NCBI GenBank assembly: GCA_947584375.1
Contig: CANPWL010000015.1
Span: 1 to 48,489, forward strand
Length of the DNA stretch: 48,489 nt
DNA from: an uncultured Clostridia bacterium
GTDB lineage: Bacteria > Bacillota > Clostridia > Oscillospirales > Ruminococcaceae
Direction: 5' to 3'
Shown here: in pieces, positions 33,248 to 42,287 of the stretch
How the letters are laid out: every line of letters starts with the position of its first letter
Numbering within the stretch: the stretch's first letter is position 1
Made by a program: the position numbers and the translations under genes
The notes under the pieces: generated by a model
Database searches by the model: none
What the model was told of the DNA's origin: nothing
Seen by the model: the letters and a program-made list of their open reading frames with translations, nothing else

Positions 33248-34462
33248 TCAGCCAAGTAACTTTTTGTATTTTTCCACAAAGGCTTCTGCTACGATTTTCC
33301 CGCCTTCTCCGTTTGGGTGACCGCCGTAAATAGCTTTTGAAGGATCATCATCATTGCTTAAATATGATGCAAAGTCAAAGTATTCTGCACCGTATTCTTC
33401 ACAGGTTTTTTTACAAAGCTCGTTATATTTGAGTCTGGTGTTCTCAAGCTCTTCATTGTAGTCCTGAGGAGGAGCATTGAATACTATTATTCTGCATCCG
33501 GCTTTCTTTAGAACATCAAGGACACTTTTAAGATATGTGTTGATTTCATCAGCAGTGTTGCCTTTATCAGCGTTGTATTCTCCCGATATAATATCGTTTG
33601 TCCCGAAAGCTACTATAACTGTTTCAGCAGATTTAGCACGTACAAGCCAGTTTCCGTTCAGTGATGCGTCGCTTGTTCTGGACCAGCCAAGACCGCAGTT
33701 GTAGAATCCATAATCGTTGCCCAGCAAGCTTGATATTCTCGCAGCCCAGAATTCATACTTCATAAACTCTGTTTGACATCCCTGCGTGATAGAATCGCCG
33801 ATTGCAGCGATGTTGTGTTTAACATCACGCTTTGCACCGATCATCTGAGGAAGAGGTATTTGATCGCAGAATGAAAAATTTCCTTCTCCGTATAGATCCG
33901 CAGTAGTTGATGTTAGTGTTGACATTTGTATGCAAGGAATATTTGTTCCTGTGAGCGTCCATTCCCAAACAAGATAGTGACCTTCATCAACATTAAATTC
34001 AAGGCTGTCGCTCCAGAATACTTCATTTTCAGAAACGCTCTTTGATTTTTGACCGTTAAATGTAACTTCTGTTCTGTTTTTTATTTCATCATCAGGACCG
34101 GTCCCTCCGTCAGCTATATAAGCGCTTTCAATTGTGTATTTACCTCCCGGCTGACCTGCGTGCGCCTTAGTTCCGCTGTCATAAGTGGAATCAACAGTAT
34201 TGGAAAAGTAGAAACAATATTCAAGTTTGCCGTATTCCTCAACAGGAAAATAAGCACGGTATACCGCCTTGTCAGCTTCCTCTACAATGTAGTTGTTTCC
34301 GGTTGCAACAAAAGTATTTGATATGTATTTATCAAAATTGCTGTCTTCGTTTTTTACTTTTACAGGTTGGCTGTTTGATGAGGAGCTGTCCGAATTTCCT
34401 TTGCAGGAGCAAATGGAAAGCGCCATTGCCATAGCAAGCAGAATTGAAACTATTTTTTTCAT
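33248..34462 (-). CDS. SGNH/GDSL esterase lipoprotein
   Basis: A 404-residue exported esterase. The signal MKKIVSILLAMAMALSICSC ends in a lipobox-like ICSC, so C20 would be lipidated, followed by a Ser/Asn linker. A beta-sandwich occupies about residues 45-205. The SGNH domain shows GDSITQG (nucleophile Ser), GTNDI (Asn block) and GGHPNGEGG (catalytic His). The two-domain layout recalls CE2 carbohydrate esterases, so deacetylation of plant polysaccharide is plausible. It is monocistronic with its own promoter and terminator. Confidence 0.84.
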   Translation of the reverse strand: MKKIVSILLAMAMALSICSCKGNSDSSSSNSQPVKVKNEDSNFDKYISNTFVATGNNYIVEEADKAVYRAYFPVEEYGKLEYCFYFSNTVDSTYDSGTKAHAGQPGGKYTIESAYIADGGTGPDDEIKNRTEVTFNGQKSKSVSENEVFWSDSLEFNVDEGHYLVWEWTLTGTNIPCIQMSTLTSTTADLYGEGNFSFCDQIPLPQMIGAKRDVKHNIAAIGDSITQGCQTEFMKYEFWAARISSLLGNDYGFYNCGLGWSRTSDASLNGNWLVRAKSAETVIVAFGTNDIISGEYNADKGNTADEINTYLKSVLDVLKKAGCRIIVFNAPPQDYNEELENTRLKYNELCKKTCEEYGAEYFDFASYLSNDDDPSKAIYGGHPNGEGGKIVAEAFVEKYKKLLG

Positions 34463-34497
34463 AGAGCATAATCCTTTCTGTTTTAATTTGTGATTTT

Positions 34498-34526
34498 AGT
34501 ATATCATATCAAAAACTACCGGTCAA
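34498..34526 (-). promoter_or_regulatory. Promoter of the GDSL lipoprotein gene
   Basis: Minus strand TTGACC (34521-34526), 17-bp spacer, TATACT (34498-34503). Confidence 0.82.
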
Positions 34527-34561
34527 TAAAAAAGTATAATAATACATTAATATTCAGATCG

Positions 34562-34590
34562 TTTACATTTCTGTCTATAAAGTATATAAT
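34562..34590 (+). promoter_or_regulatory. Promoter of the C_GCAxxG_C_C gene
   Basis: TTTACA (34562-34567), 17-bp spacer, TATAAT (34585-34590). Confidence 0.82.
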
Positions 34591-34674
34591 GTATATAGCA
34601 GAAAGCAGGAAATCCACTTCACAATAAGAATAAAATATATATGTACATAAATCAATTTGAAAGGAGATTTTTTT

Positions 34675-35124
34675 GTGGATCATTCTAAAAAGGCTGTTGA
34701 GCTTTTCAAAAGCGGGTATAATTGTTCTCAGGCGGTTTTTGGAGCATATGCTGAGGAGCTTGGACTTGATTTGGATACTGCACTTAAGATATCGTCATCA
34801 TTCGGAGGCGGCATGGGAAGAATGAGAGAGGTATGCGGTGCATTAACAGGATCGTTTATGGTTCTTGGAATGTTAGAAGGCGGTTACGACGCAAGAGATA
34901 ACAAAGCTAAGGCAGAGCATTATAAAAACATTCAGGAGCTTGCAGACAGGTTCAGGCAGCAAAACGGTTCTATTATATGCCGTGAGCTTTTGGGACTTTC
35001 TCAAAAGGGAACGGACAGTCCTGTTCCCGAGTTGAGGACTGACAGTTATTATAAAAAAAGACCTTGCGTTGAGTTAGTAGAATTAGCCGCAAAAAATTTG
35101 GATGAAAAGTATTTCAGCGATTAG
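34675..35124 (+). CDS. C_GCAxxG_C_C family redox protein
   Basis: A 149-residue protein of the C_GCAxxG_C_C family, with Cys in GYNCSQAVFGAY, the signature MREVCGALTGSF, and further Cys in IICRELLG and RPCVELVE. The spaced Cys probably bind a metal or an iron-sulfur centre, but the family's function is unproven. GTG 34675 is the start, 8 bases after AAAGGAG. A longer TTG frame begins before that site. It has its own promoter and ends at a large inverted repeat. Confidence 0.9.
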   Translation: MDHSKKAVELFKSGYNCSQAVFGAYAEELGLDLDTALKISSSFGGGMGRMREVCGALTGSFMVLGMLEGGYDARDNKAKAEHYKNIQELADRFRQQNGSIICRELLGLSQKGTDSPVPELRTDSYYKKRPCVELVELAAKNLDEKYFSD

Positions 35125-35145
35125 AGTAAAGAGACAATAAGCCAT

Positions 35146-35208
35146 AGGCAAGAAGCAAGTTATTACTATCTGAACTTAGTGGAAAAGATATGTTTTTGCT
35201 TCTTGCCT
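35146..35208. terminator. 13-bp inverted repeat with long loop
   Basis: AGGCAAGAAGCAA (35146-35158) and TTGCTTCTTGCCT (35196-35208) are perfectly complementary across a 37-base loop, followed by TTGATTTTT. It lies between two convergent genes and probably ends transcription both ways, although the loop is unusually long. Confidence 0.6.
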
Positions 35209-35227
35209 TTGATTTTTACTTCTAGCA

Positions 35228-36079
35228 TTAGTAGTTATTCATTCTAAGCTTGTAGCCTTCACCGTAAATCTCATTTGCTGATGTGACTATCATAAACGAA
35301 TCATGGTCGGTTTGCAATATATACTCTTGAAGCTGAGGAAGGTCACGCTTTTTTATTGCACACATAACAGTCTGACGTTTTTCTCCCGAATAAGCGCCTT
35401 GACAGTCAAGCAAGGTACATCCTATATCAAGCTTTTTTAATATATAGTCGCTTATTTCTTTTTCTTTTTTAGTGATTATATAAACAAGTCTAGCCTCATC
35501 GCTTCCGTATAGAACTATGTCCAGTACAACACTTGATGTAACAAGCGACAGCAATGCATAAAGCGCATAATCTGGATTTTGAAAAACTATTCCTGAAAAT
35601 ATTGAGATAACACCGTCAACGGCGATGAATATGATGCCCGTTTTCAAGTGCTTGTGCCTAAGTTTAATAAGCCTAACCACTATATCAGTTCCGCCTGTTG
35701 TGTATCCTGCTTTGAATATTAGTCCTATTGCCACAGCAAGCGATACTCCTCCTCCCAAAGCGGAAAGCATTGTGTTATTTGTAAGCGGAGGTAGCTTTGC
35801 AAATAGGTCAGTTAGTATGGAAGATAGAAGAATAGTGACCATTGTTCCTAAGAAAAAGCTTTTTCCCAACTTGATTAGTCCGATTATCAGCAGCGGAATA
35901 TTAATAAGGAACAAAAATACGCCTACTCCTATACCGGTCAAGTGATTTGCCATAATTGATATACCAGAAACTCCTCCCGGAGCAATTTTATTCGGTGTAA
36001 GGAACAGACTCAATGCAAAAGCGTACATTGCTGATCCTATAATAATTAACAATATATTTTTTAATAATCTCTTTTTCAT
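35228..36079 (-). CDS. YitT family membrane protein
   Basis: A 283-residue protein with five or so membrane helices in the first 195 residues (YitT domain with TPNKIAPGGVSGISI and GYTTGGTDIVVRLI). A C-terminal DUF2179 domain follows (LDIGCTLLDCQGAYSGEKRQTVMCAI). Function is unproven, possibly transport or sensing. ATG 36079 is preferred, with GGTGA 5 bases before it. The in-frame ATG at 36091 would overlap that site. Confidence 0.88.
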   Translation of the reverse strand: MKKRLLKNILLIIIGSAMYAFALSLFLTPNKIAPGGVSGISIMANHLTGIGVGVFLFLINIPLLIIGLIKLGKSFFLGTMVTILLSSILTDLFAKLPPLTNNTMLSALGGGVSLAVAIGLIFKAGYTTGGTDIVVRLIKLRHKHLKTGIIFIAVDGVISIFSGIVFQNPDYALYALLSLVTSSVVLDIVLYGSDEARLVYIITKKEKEISDYILKKLDIGCTLLDCQGAYSGEKRQTVMCAIKKRDLPQLQEYILQTDHDSFMIVTSANEIYGEGYKLRMNNY

Positions 36080-36264
36080 AAAAATCACCATACCTTTTTC
36101 AGAAAGTTTGTTGCATATTTATTTTACTGTAAAGCTTAAAATAATTATGAAGTAATTTTAGGCTTACTTCTTAATAAATACTTAACTTTACGATTATTTT
36201 ATGAAGTTATAAAATAATTTATAATAATATGGTCCGTAAAACATTCAATTTAGGTTTGAATAAT

Positions 36265-39200
36265 TTACTGCTGTTTTTTTTCTTTGAAATACTTATTAGG
36301 TTTTGCCTCAGGGGATTTAGTTGTCTGAATTACTTCATCAGGTTTTAAATTACCATTCATTACATCAATCACTTCTTTCATCAGCTCGGAAGATTTTTGC
36401 TTTTTCGGCTTTTGTATAAGACTGACTTTTATATGAGGCTTTTTTACATCTTCAAAATCAACTCTTTTTTTATAAGCCTGTCTGAGATTAGTTATCTGTT
36501 CAATAGTGGGTGATTTAATGTAAAAATAAATCCAATCACCTTTTTGAGTGATTTCGGTTATACCAAGTTTTGACGCTTTATTACGCATAAGTGCAACATC
36601 TATAAGTCCTGAAACGGCGGCAGGAGGTTTACCGTATCTGTCAGTAAGCTCGTCTAAAACATCATTGCTGTCGTCATTGTTTTGAATTGAAGCAATTTTT
36701 CTGTATGCATCAATTCTTTGAGAAAGACTTTCAATGTATTTTTCGGGAATATAAGCGTCAATAGCGATATCAACAAGACAGTCTTCAGGCGAGGCAGGAA
36801 GAGTTTCCCCCTTTTGCTCTGAAATAGCTTCGTTCAAAAGTCTTATATACATATCGTATCCGACAGCCTCCATATGTCCGTGTTGTTTACCTGATAGAAT
36901 AGAACCTGCGCCTCTTATTTCAAGATCACGAAGAGCTATTCTGAATCCCGAACCGAACTGGGTGAACTCTCTTATCGCATTTAATCTTTTAGAAGCTATT
37001 TCGGTGAGAACTTTTCCTCTTCTGAATGTGAAATAAGCAAACGCCCGGCGGCTGCTTCTTCCTACTCTTCCTCTGAGCTGATAAAGCTGTGAAAGACCAA
37101 GTCTGTCTGCGTCCTCAATAATAAGAGTATTTACATTCGGAACATCAACGCCTGTTTCAATAAGCGTTGTACAAACTAATATGTCGATTTCTTTATCTAT
37201 AAGCTTTCTCCATATTTCCGAAAGTTCATTTTCTCCGATTTGACCGTGAGCTACACCTATTCGGGCATCCGGAAGAAGATTTTTAAGCTTTAAAACACAG
37301 CGGTCAATAGTTTCAATTCGGTTATGAATATAGTAAACCTGACCGCCGCGTCTTAGTTCTTTTGATATTGCATTTGTGACAACTCCGTCATTGTGTTCAA
37401 TAACATAGGTTTGAACAGGATATCTGTCCTGAGGCGGTTCTTCAATGACTGACATATCTCTTATACCACTCATAGCCATGTTAAGTGTTCTTGGAATAGG
37501 CGTTGCCGAAAGGGTTAGAATATCGATCCCTGAAAACAATTCCTTAAAGCGTTCCTTGTGTGCAACTCCGAATCTTTGTTCCTCATCAATAACTGCCAGA
37601 CCGAGATTTTTAAATTCAACGTCTTTTTGAACAAGCCTGTGAGTACCGATCACCATATCAATAACTCCACGCTTTAATTCCTTTATAATTTCTCTTTGCT
37701 GTTTTGGTGTTCTGAATCGCGAAAGAAGCTCAATTTTAACAGGGAAGTGTTCAAAGCGTTTTATGGCGGTCTGGTAATGCTGCCATGCAAGCACAGTCGT
37801 CGGTGCAAGAATAACGCACTGCTTTGAATCAAGTATACACTTAAAGCAGGCTCTGAGTGCGACCTCGGTTTTGCCAAAGCCAACATCCCCGCATAGAAGT
37901 CTGTCCATAGGAACAGCCTTTTGCATATCCTCTTTGATCTCGTTTATTGAGCGAAGCTGATCGTCAGTTTCCTGATACTCAAAGCGCTCCTCAAAATCTG
38001 ACTGCCAGTCATTATCAGGAGAAAACGCAAATCCCTTTGACATTTGTCTTTTTGCATAAAGCTTTATCAGCTCGTCAGCCATATCCTTAACTGCGGTTTT
38101 AACACGTTTTCTTGTTTTTTGCCATTCTAATGAATTAAGCTTGTTAAGCTTGATATTAGCGTCGTCACGCGGACCTATATACCGAGACACTAAATCAAGC
38201 TGGGTAACGGGAACATATAGTATATCAGTACCTGCATAGTTGATTTTTATATAGTCTTTGGCGACACCGTTGGTTTCAATCTTTTGTATGCCGGAAAACC
38301 TGCCTATGCCATAGAGCGAATGAACAACTAGATCACCGTTTGATATATCAGACAGATTTTTGATTTCTTCACCTTTTTTGTATTTTCTCTTAGATTTCTT
38401 TTTGGGAGCGCTGATTTTTTGTCCTGTTATCATTGCACACTTAATGTCAGGATATTCAAAGCCTCCACTTGTACTTCCGTAGGTTACATAAACAAGTCCT
38501 TGATTTATTTCTGAATTATCAGTTAGTATTTCAGCAGGGATATTGCTGTCGTGCAAATCATTGACAAGAATAGGCAGAGTTTTCTCACTTCCTGCAAAAA
38601 CAATTACACAGTAATTCTGATTGCAGTATGATGTTAAATCCTCAATAAGATGTCTTATATCTCCGCTCCAGTTAGATGTCTGAAGAGGATTTGCATTTAT
38701 AAGATTTTTGAGGTTGTAATCATCTACGCCGCGCATAAAGGTGTCTAGATAAACAAGTGATGTTTTTTCTGCTTTCGATATTAGTTCTGAATACTCACAG
38801 TAAAAGCCTTCAAGCGGTTTGAACAGGATACCGTCCTCATAGAGCATTTTTATATCCTCAGAAAGCTGAGCTGAAATTGCCTTAGAATGTTCCTTGCAGT
38901 TAGAGTTTTCCGAGATAATAACTATATCGTCCTTAAAATAATCAATAACCGAGCAGAATTCATCATAAGCAAGAGAGTAGTATTTATCTAAATTATTCAG
39001 GGAAATTCCTGAATGGAGTATTTCTAAATCGGCAGATAGCTTTTCTTTGATTTTATCTGCTTTCTTACCTCTCGGCTTTTTAGAAATCTCTTGGATCTTT
39101 TCAGCAAGTATATCGACAGATGGGAATATAACTTCCAGAGCAGGGGAAACTGTAAAGGAACTTATTTTTTCAATTCTTCTTTGAGATTCAACTTCAAACA

Positions 39201-39813
39201 TATGGATGCTGTCGACCGTATCACCCCAAAGTTCAACTCTGTACGGCTGTGAGGAATGAACAGGGAAGATATCTGCTATTCCGCCTCTTATTGAAAACTG
39301 TGCCTGTCCTTCTACTTGTTCACACTCAGTGTATCCCGCTGAAATAAGAAGTGAAGTAAGCTTTGATAAATTTATATCTTCATTTGTCTTTATATCAAAG
39401 GAGTGTTCCTCAAGTTTAGAAGGAGGAATAGTACCCTGCATACAAGCCTCAACTGTTGTGACGATTATTCTTGACGTGCCATTTCTTATCTTAGAAAGTG
39501 CCTCTATTCTTTTATGCTCATATTCTCTTGAAAAGCTGTCGACATATGCAAAGTTGAAATCCTTAGCAGGAAAAAGACAAGCTGTTTCATGATGGGAAAG
39601 GGAGTTTATGTCTTCGCATATACGTCTTGCCGAGGTTTCTGTGTCACAGATAATACAGCAAGGCTTCAGCTCACAGAGAGCCAAAGCCAGATGTGCTTTA
39701 TGAACGGAGGAAACTCCCGTCAGGGATAGGGGAGTTTTACCGACTTTTATTGACCTTTCAATTTCCTGATAGAAATTGAGTTTCTTACAAATTTCGTTAA
39801 AGATGTTTTTCAT
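36265..39813 (-). CDS. mfd: Transcription-repair coupling factor Mfd
   Basis: Removes RNA polymerase stalled at DNA damage and recruits UvrA. The 1182-residue protein has the UvrB-like N-terminal region (GVSSVHKAHLALAL, then FSIRGGIADIFP). The RNA polymerase-interacting CarD-like domain starts near residue 490 (DLVVHSLYGIGRFSGI). The RecG-type translocase has Walker A CGDVGFGKTE near 640 and DEEQRFG near 742. The TRG region and the C-terminal D7 domain follow. Walker A is degenerate at the N-terminal module, as is normal. It is the last gene of glmU-pth-mfd. Confidence 0.97.
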   Translation of the reverse strand: MKNIFNEICKKLNFYQEIERSIKVGKTPLSLTGVSSVHKAHLALALCELKPCCIICDTETSARRICEDINSLSHHETACLFPAKDFNFAYVDSFSREYEHKRIEALSKIRNGTSRIIVTTVEACMQGTIPPSKLEEHSFDIKTNEDINLSKLTSLLISAGYTECEQVEGQAQFSIRGGIADIFPVHSSQPYRVELWGDTVDSIHMFEVESQRRIEKISSFTVSPALEVIFPSVDILAEKIQEISKKPRGKKADKIKEKLSADLEILHSGISLNNLDKYYSLAYDEFCSVIDYFKDDIVIISENSNCKEHSKAISAQLSEDIKMLYEDGILFKPLEGFYCEYSELISKAEKTSLVYLDTFMRGVDDYNLKNLINANPLQTSNWSGDIRHLIEDLTSYCNQNYCVIVFAGSEKTLPILVNDLHDSNIPAEILTDNSEINQGLVYVTYGSTSGGFEYPDIKCAMITGQKISAPKKKSKRKYKKGEEIKNLSDISNGDLVVHSLYGIGRFSGIQKIETNGVAKDYIKINYAGTDILYVPVTQLDLVSRYIGPRDDANIKLNKLNSLEWQKTRKRVKTAVKDMADELIKLYAKRQMSKGFAFSPDNDWQSDFEERFEYQETDDQLRSINEIKEDMQKAVPMDRLLCGDVGFGKTEVALRACFKCILDSKQCVILAPTTVLAWQHYQTAIKRFEHFPVKIELLSRFRTPKQQREIIKELKRGVIDMVIGTHRLVQKDVEFKNLGLAVIDEEQRFGVAHKERFKELFSGIDILTLSATPIPRTLNMAMSGIRDMSVIEEPPQDRYPVQTYVIEHNDGVVTNAISKELRRGGQVYYIHNRIETIDRCVLKLKNLLPDARIGVAHGQIGENELSEIWRKLIDKEIDILVCTTLIETGVDVPNVNTLIIEDADRLGLSQLYQLRGRVGRSSRRAFAYFTFRRGKVLTEIASKRLNAIREFTQFGSGFRIALRDLEIRGAGSILSGKQHGHMEAVGYDMYIRLLNEAISEQKGETLPASPEDCLVDIAIDAYIPEKYIESLSQRIDAYRKIASIQNNDDSNDVLDELTDRYGKPPAAVSGLIDVALMRNKASKLGITEITQKGDWIYFYIKSPTIEQITNLRQAYKKRVDFEDVKKPHIKVSLIQKPKKQKSSELMKEVIDVMNGNLKPDEVIQTTKSPEAKPNKYFKEKKQQ

Positions 39814-39845
39814 AATATACCCATTAATATTTGATTATGGAATAA

Positions 39846-40469
39846 CTAATTATACAAATTCATAGCTTTATCTATATTTCCATCTACAATAAGGCTAAGA
39901 GAATCTACTGCATTTTCCAAAGCAGGTTCAAGTGCCTTCATATCTTCTTCGCTGAATTTAGACAGCACCCAATCGGCAAGATTGTATTTAGGGTTAGGCT
40001 TTTTTCCTACTCCTATTTTTATTCTTGGGAATTCGTCGCTGCCGGTAAGAGCAATAATGCTCTTTATACCGTTATGGCCACCGTCTGAACCCTTTCTGCG
40101 TATGCGCAGCTTTCCCGGCTCAAGAGAAATATCATCGTAAATCACAATGACGTTTTCAATAGGGATTTTGTAAAAGTTCATAGCTTCAGCAACGGCTTCA
40201 CCGCTGTTGTTCATATATGTCGTAGGTTTGAGTACAAGACACCTCTTGCCATTAATAAGCGTTTCACCTGTTTTTGATTTGAATTTTACCTTGCTAATAT
40301 CAAATCCGTTTTTTTGAACAAGTCTGTCTATTGCCATAAAGCCGGCGTTGTGCCTTGTTTTATCATACTCCAATCCGAAATTCCCCAAACCGACTATAAT
40401 ATATTCAATTTTTCCTTTGGAAAAGTTGTTTCCGTTTTCTATTTTTTTGAATATGTCCCATATGCTCAT
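39846..40469 (-). CDS. pth: Peptidyl-tRNA hydrolase
   Basis: Frees tRNA from dropped-off peptidyl-tRNA. The 207-residue protein has the catalytic His at H40 in DKTRHNAGF, the Asp in IVIYDDISLEPG and the Asn loop GSDGGHNGIKS. It has about 20 extra N-terminal residues compared with the E. coli enzyme, supported by AGGAG 8 bases before the ATG. The usual G-N-P-G near the N-terminus reads GNFG. The gene lies between glmU and mfd, a common Firmicutes order. Confidence 0.95.
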   Translation of the reverse strand: MSIWDIFKKIENGNNFSKGKIEYIIVGLGNFGLEYDKTRHNAGFMAIDRLVQKNGFDISKVKFKSKTGETLINGKRCLVLKPTTYMNNSGEAVAEAMNFYKIPIENVIVIYDDISLEPGKLRIRRKGSDGGHNGIKSIIALTGSDEFPRIKIGVGKKPNPKYNLADWVLSKFSEEDMKALEPALENAVDSLSLIVDGNIDKAMNLYN

Positions 40470-40503
40470 ATTTATTTCTCCTAAAAATAAGTTTATACAT
40501 CAC

Positions 40504-40534
40504 TTTACCCCCGTTCCTTTCAGGACAGGGGGTA
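40504..40534. promoter_or_regulatory. GC-rich hairpin between glmU and pth
   Basis: TTACCCCC and GGGGGTAA form an 8-bp stem with a 15-base loop. There is no T-run on either side. It may be an mRNA processing or stability hairpin between the two genes. Confidence 0.4.
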
Positions 40535-40593
40535 AATCGCTTTGTTTAATTGACAATTTACAGTGGATAATTGATAATGAAAGTGATCTGTTT

Positions 40594-42021
40594 TTAATTC
40601 TGGTTATCGTCATCAGCAGCCCGCTGGGCTTTTTCCATTGCGATTTTTTCATTTCTGTGTTTGAGCATTCTGTCAGCATAACCTTCTTTAATAACACCCT
40701 GACCGCGTTCTATCATAAGTGCACCGTTGGGAACATCCTTTGTTACCGTAGAGCCGGCTGCCGTATATGCATTTTTACCGATTTTTACAGGTGCGATAAG
40801 GTTTGTGTTGCAGCCGATAAACGAGTTGTCGCCTATGGTCGTTCTAAATTTTTTATCGCCGTTGTAATTTACTGTAACAACACCGCATCCAAAATTAACA
40901 TTCTCACCGACATCGCTGTCACCGACATATGTAAGATGTGCAACAGCCGTACCTTCGCCAATATTTGAATTCTTTATCTCTACAAAGTCGCCGATTTTAG
41001 CTCCGTTTGCAATATGTGTGTTAGGACGAAGCTGAACCCAAGGACCAATGGTTACTCCGTTTCCTATCACGCTTTCGTTGGCAACGACATTATTGAGCTT
41101 TGTATCTCTTCCGACCTTTGTATCATTTAAACATGTGTTTGGACCAATTTCACAGCCGTTACCGATCTCTGTATTTCCTTTTAAAATAACTCCTGCGTGA
41201 ATAACTGTTCCTGCACCTATCTTAACACTGTTTGAAATGCTTACGCCGTCGGTGCAGGTGAACTCAATGCCGTTATCAAGGTGCTTGTTTATGATTTGAC
41301 GCCTTGCAACATCGTTTAAGCGGAGAAGCCCCCGTCTGTCATTTGCACCGAGCGATACATTTTCGTTTTCTGATAAATATGCACCTGCCGATTTACCGTT
41401 TTTAATAAGAAGCGAAATGCAGTCGGTAAGATAATATTCACCTTGTGCGTTGTCAGGGTTTATACTGAATAAAACATTTAGCAGGTCTTTTGTTTTGAAC
41501 CAGAAACAGCCGGAATTGATCTCCTTGATTTTTTTCTGCTCTTCGGTGCAGTCACGTTCTTCAACAATACCGGATATGCCGTTTTCGGTTCGGATAATTC
41601 TTCCGTATCCGTAAGGATCGTCAACAACAGATGTAACAACTGTGACCGACAGTTCATTTTCCTCATGCAGTTTAAGGGCGTTTTTTATGGTCTTGCTGTC
41701 GATAAAAGGTGCGTCTCCGCATAGGATAAGAGTGTTGCCGTCAGAGTTCTCACGCAGAAAGTTTACCGCCTGCATAACTGCGTGACCTGTTCCTAAGCGG
41801 TCAGCCTGAAGTACAGTTTGGTATTTTCCGTTTAAAAAGCTGTCGATATATTCTCCTGCAAAGCCTTTAACTATGCATATGTTTTTTAGATCAGCATCCT
41901 CACAGGCTTCAATAACCCATTGAAGCATAGGCTTTCCCAGTACTTCGCATAGTACTTTGGGCATATCAGTTTTCATACGTTTGCCTTGTCCGCCTGCTAA
42001 AATAACAACAGAATTTTTCAT
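40594..42021 (-). CDS. glmU: Bifunctional GlmU uridyltransferase/acetyltransferase
   Basis: Acetylates glucosamine-1-phosphate and couples it to UTP, giving UDP-GlcNAc. The 475-residue protein has the N-terminal nucleotidyltransferase motif LAGGQGKRMKTDMPKVL and NSGCFWFK. The C-terminal left-handed beta-helix has many hexapeptide repeats. The catalytic His is in TAVAHLTYVGD and the acetyl-CoA region in CGVVTVNYNGDKK. A charged tail ends the protein. It works downstream of GlmM (2211-3566). A TTGTAA/TATAAT promoter lies upstream. Confidence 0.97.
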   Translation of the reverse strand: MKNSVVILAGGQGKRMKTDMPKVLCEVLGKPMLQWVIEACEDADLKNICIVKGFAGEYIDSFLNGKYQTVLQADRLGTGHAVMQAVNFLRENSDGNTLILCGDAPFIDSKTIKNALKLHEENELSVTVVTSVVDDPYGYGRIIRTENGISGIVEERDCTEEQKKIKEINSGCFWFKTKDLLNVLFSINPDNAQGEYYLTDCISLLIKNGKSAGAYLSENENVSLGANDRRGLLRLNDVARRQIINKHLDNGIEFTCTDGVSISNSVKIGAGTVIHAGVILKGNTEIGNGCEIGPNTCLNDTKVGRDTKLNNVVANESVIGNGVTIGPWVQLRPNTHIANGAKIGDFVEIKNSNIGEGTAVAHLTYVGDSDVGENVNFGCGVVTVNYNGDKKFRTTIGDNSFIGCNTNLIAPVKIGKNAYTAAGSTVTKDVPNGALMIERGQGVIKEGYADRMLKHRNEKIAMEKAQRAADDDNQN

Positions 42022-42065
42022 AAATATGTCTCCGTTTCAATATTTTTTCATTATATGTTTTTATA

Positions 42066-42094
42066 ATTATACTATATTATTCTGTCGTTTACAA
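42066..42094 (-). promoter_or_regulatory. Promoter of glmU-pth-mfd
   Basis: Minus strand TTGTAA (42089-42094), 17-bp spacer, TATAAT (42066-42071). Confidence 0.75.
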
Positions 42095-42199
42095 CACCAT
42101 TTGTGCCAATTTTATATATAAGTAACAAAATTGTTAATAAAAATTTCCCGCTTTTTTGCATTAAATTTTCCAAAAAGGCTAGCAATTTGAAAATAAATC

Positions 42200-42208
42200 T
42201 GCTATAAT
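42200..42208 (+). promoter_or_regulatory. Extended -10 promoter of ppdK
   Basis: TGCTATAAT is an extended -10 element with a consensus hexamer. The -35 region (TAGCAA) is poor. A GC-rich leader with small hairpins (GGC/GCC and CCG/CGG around 42230-42253) follows before GGAGG and the ATG. Confidence 0.6.
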
Positions 42209-42287
42209 TGTCATATGTCCGTTGGGATAAGGCGGTGTGCCGGTCCTGATCGGAAGAATTATAAATTATTTATGGAGGTAAATACCA

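Noticed and set aside
36192-36218. A/T-only inverted repeat after mfd as terminator
   Set aside because: The stem has almost no G-C pairs and no U-run on the minus strand. It is likely chance in A/T-rich spacer.
40348-40968. 206-codon plus-strand frame over pth and glmU
   Set aside because: Antisense to two certain genes. The Cys/Ile-rich translation has no recognisable domain and no start site.
42210-42270. Riboswitch in the ppdK leader
   Set aside because: Only short GC stems are visible and no known ligand-binding core could be recognised.
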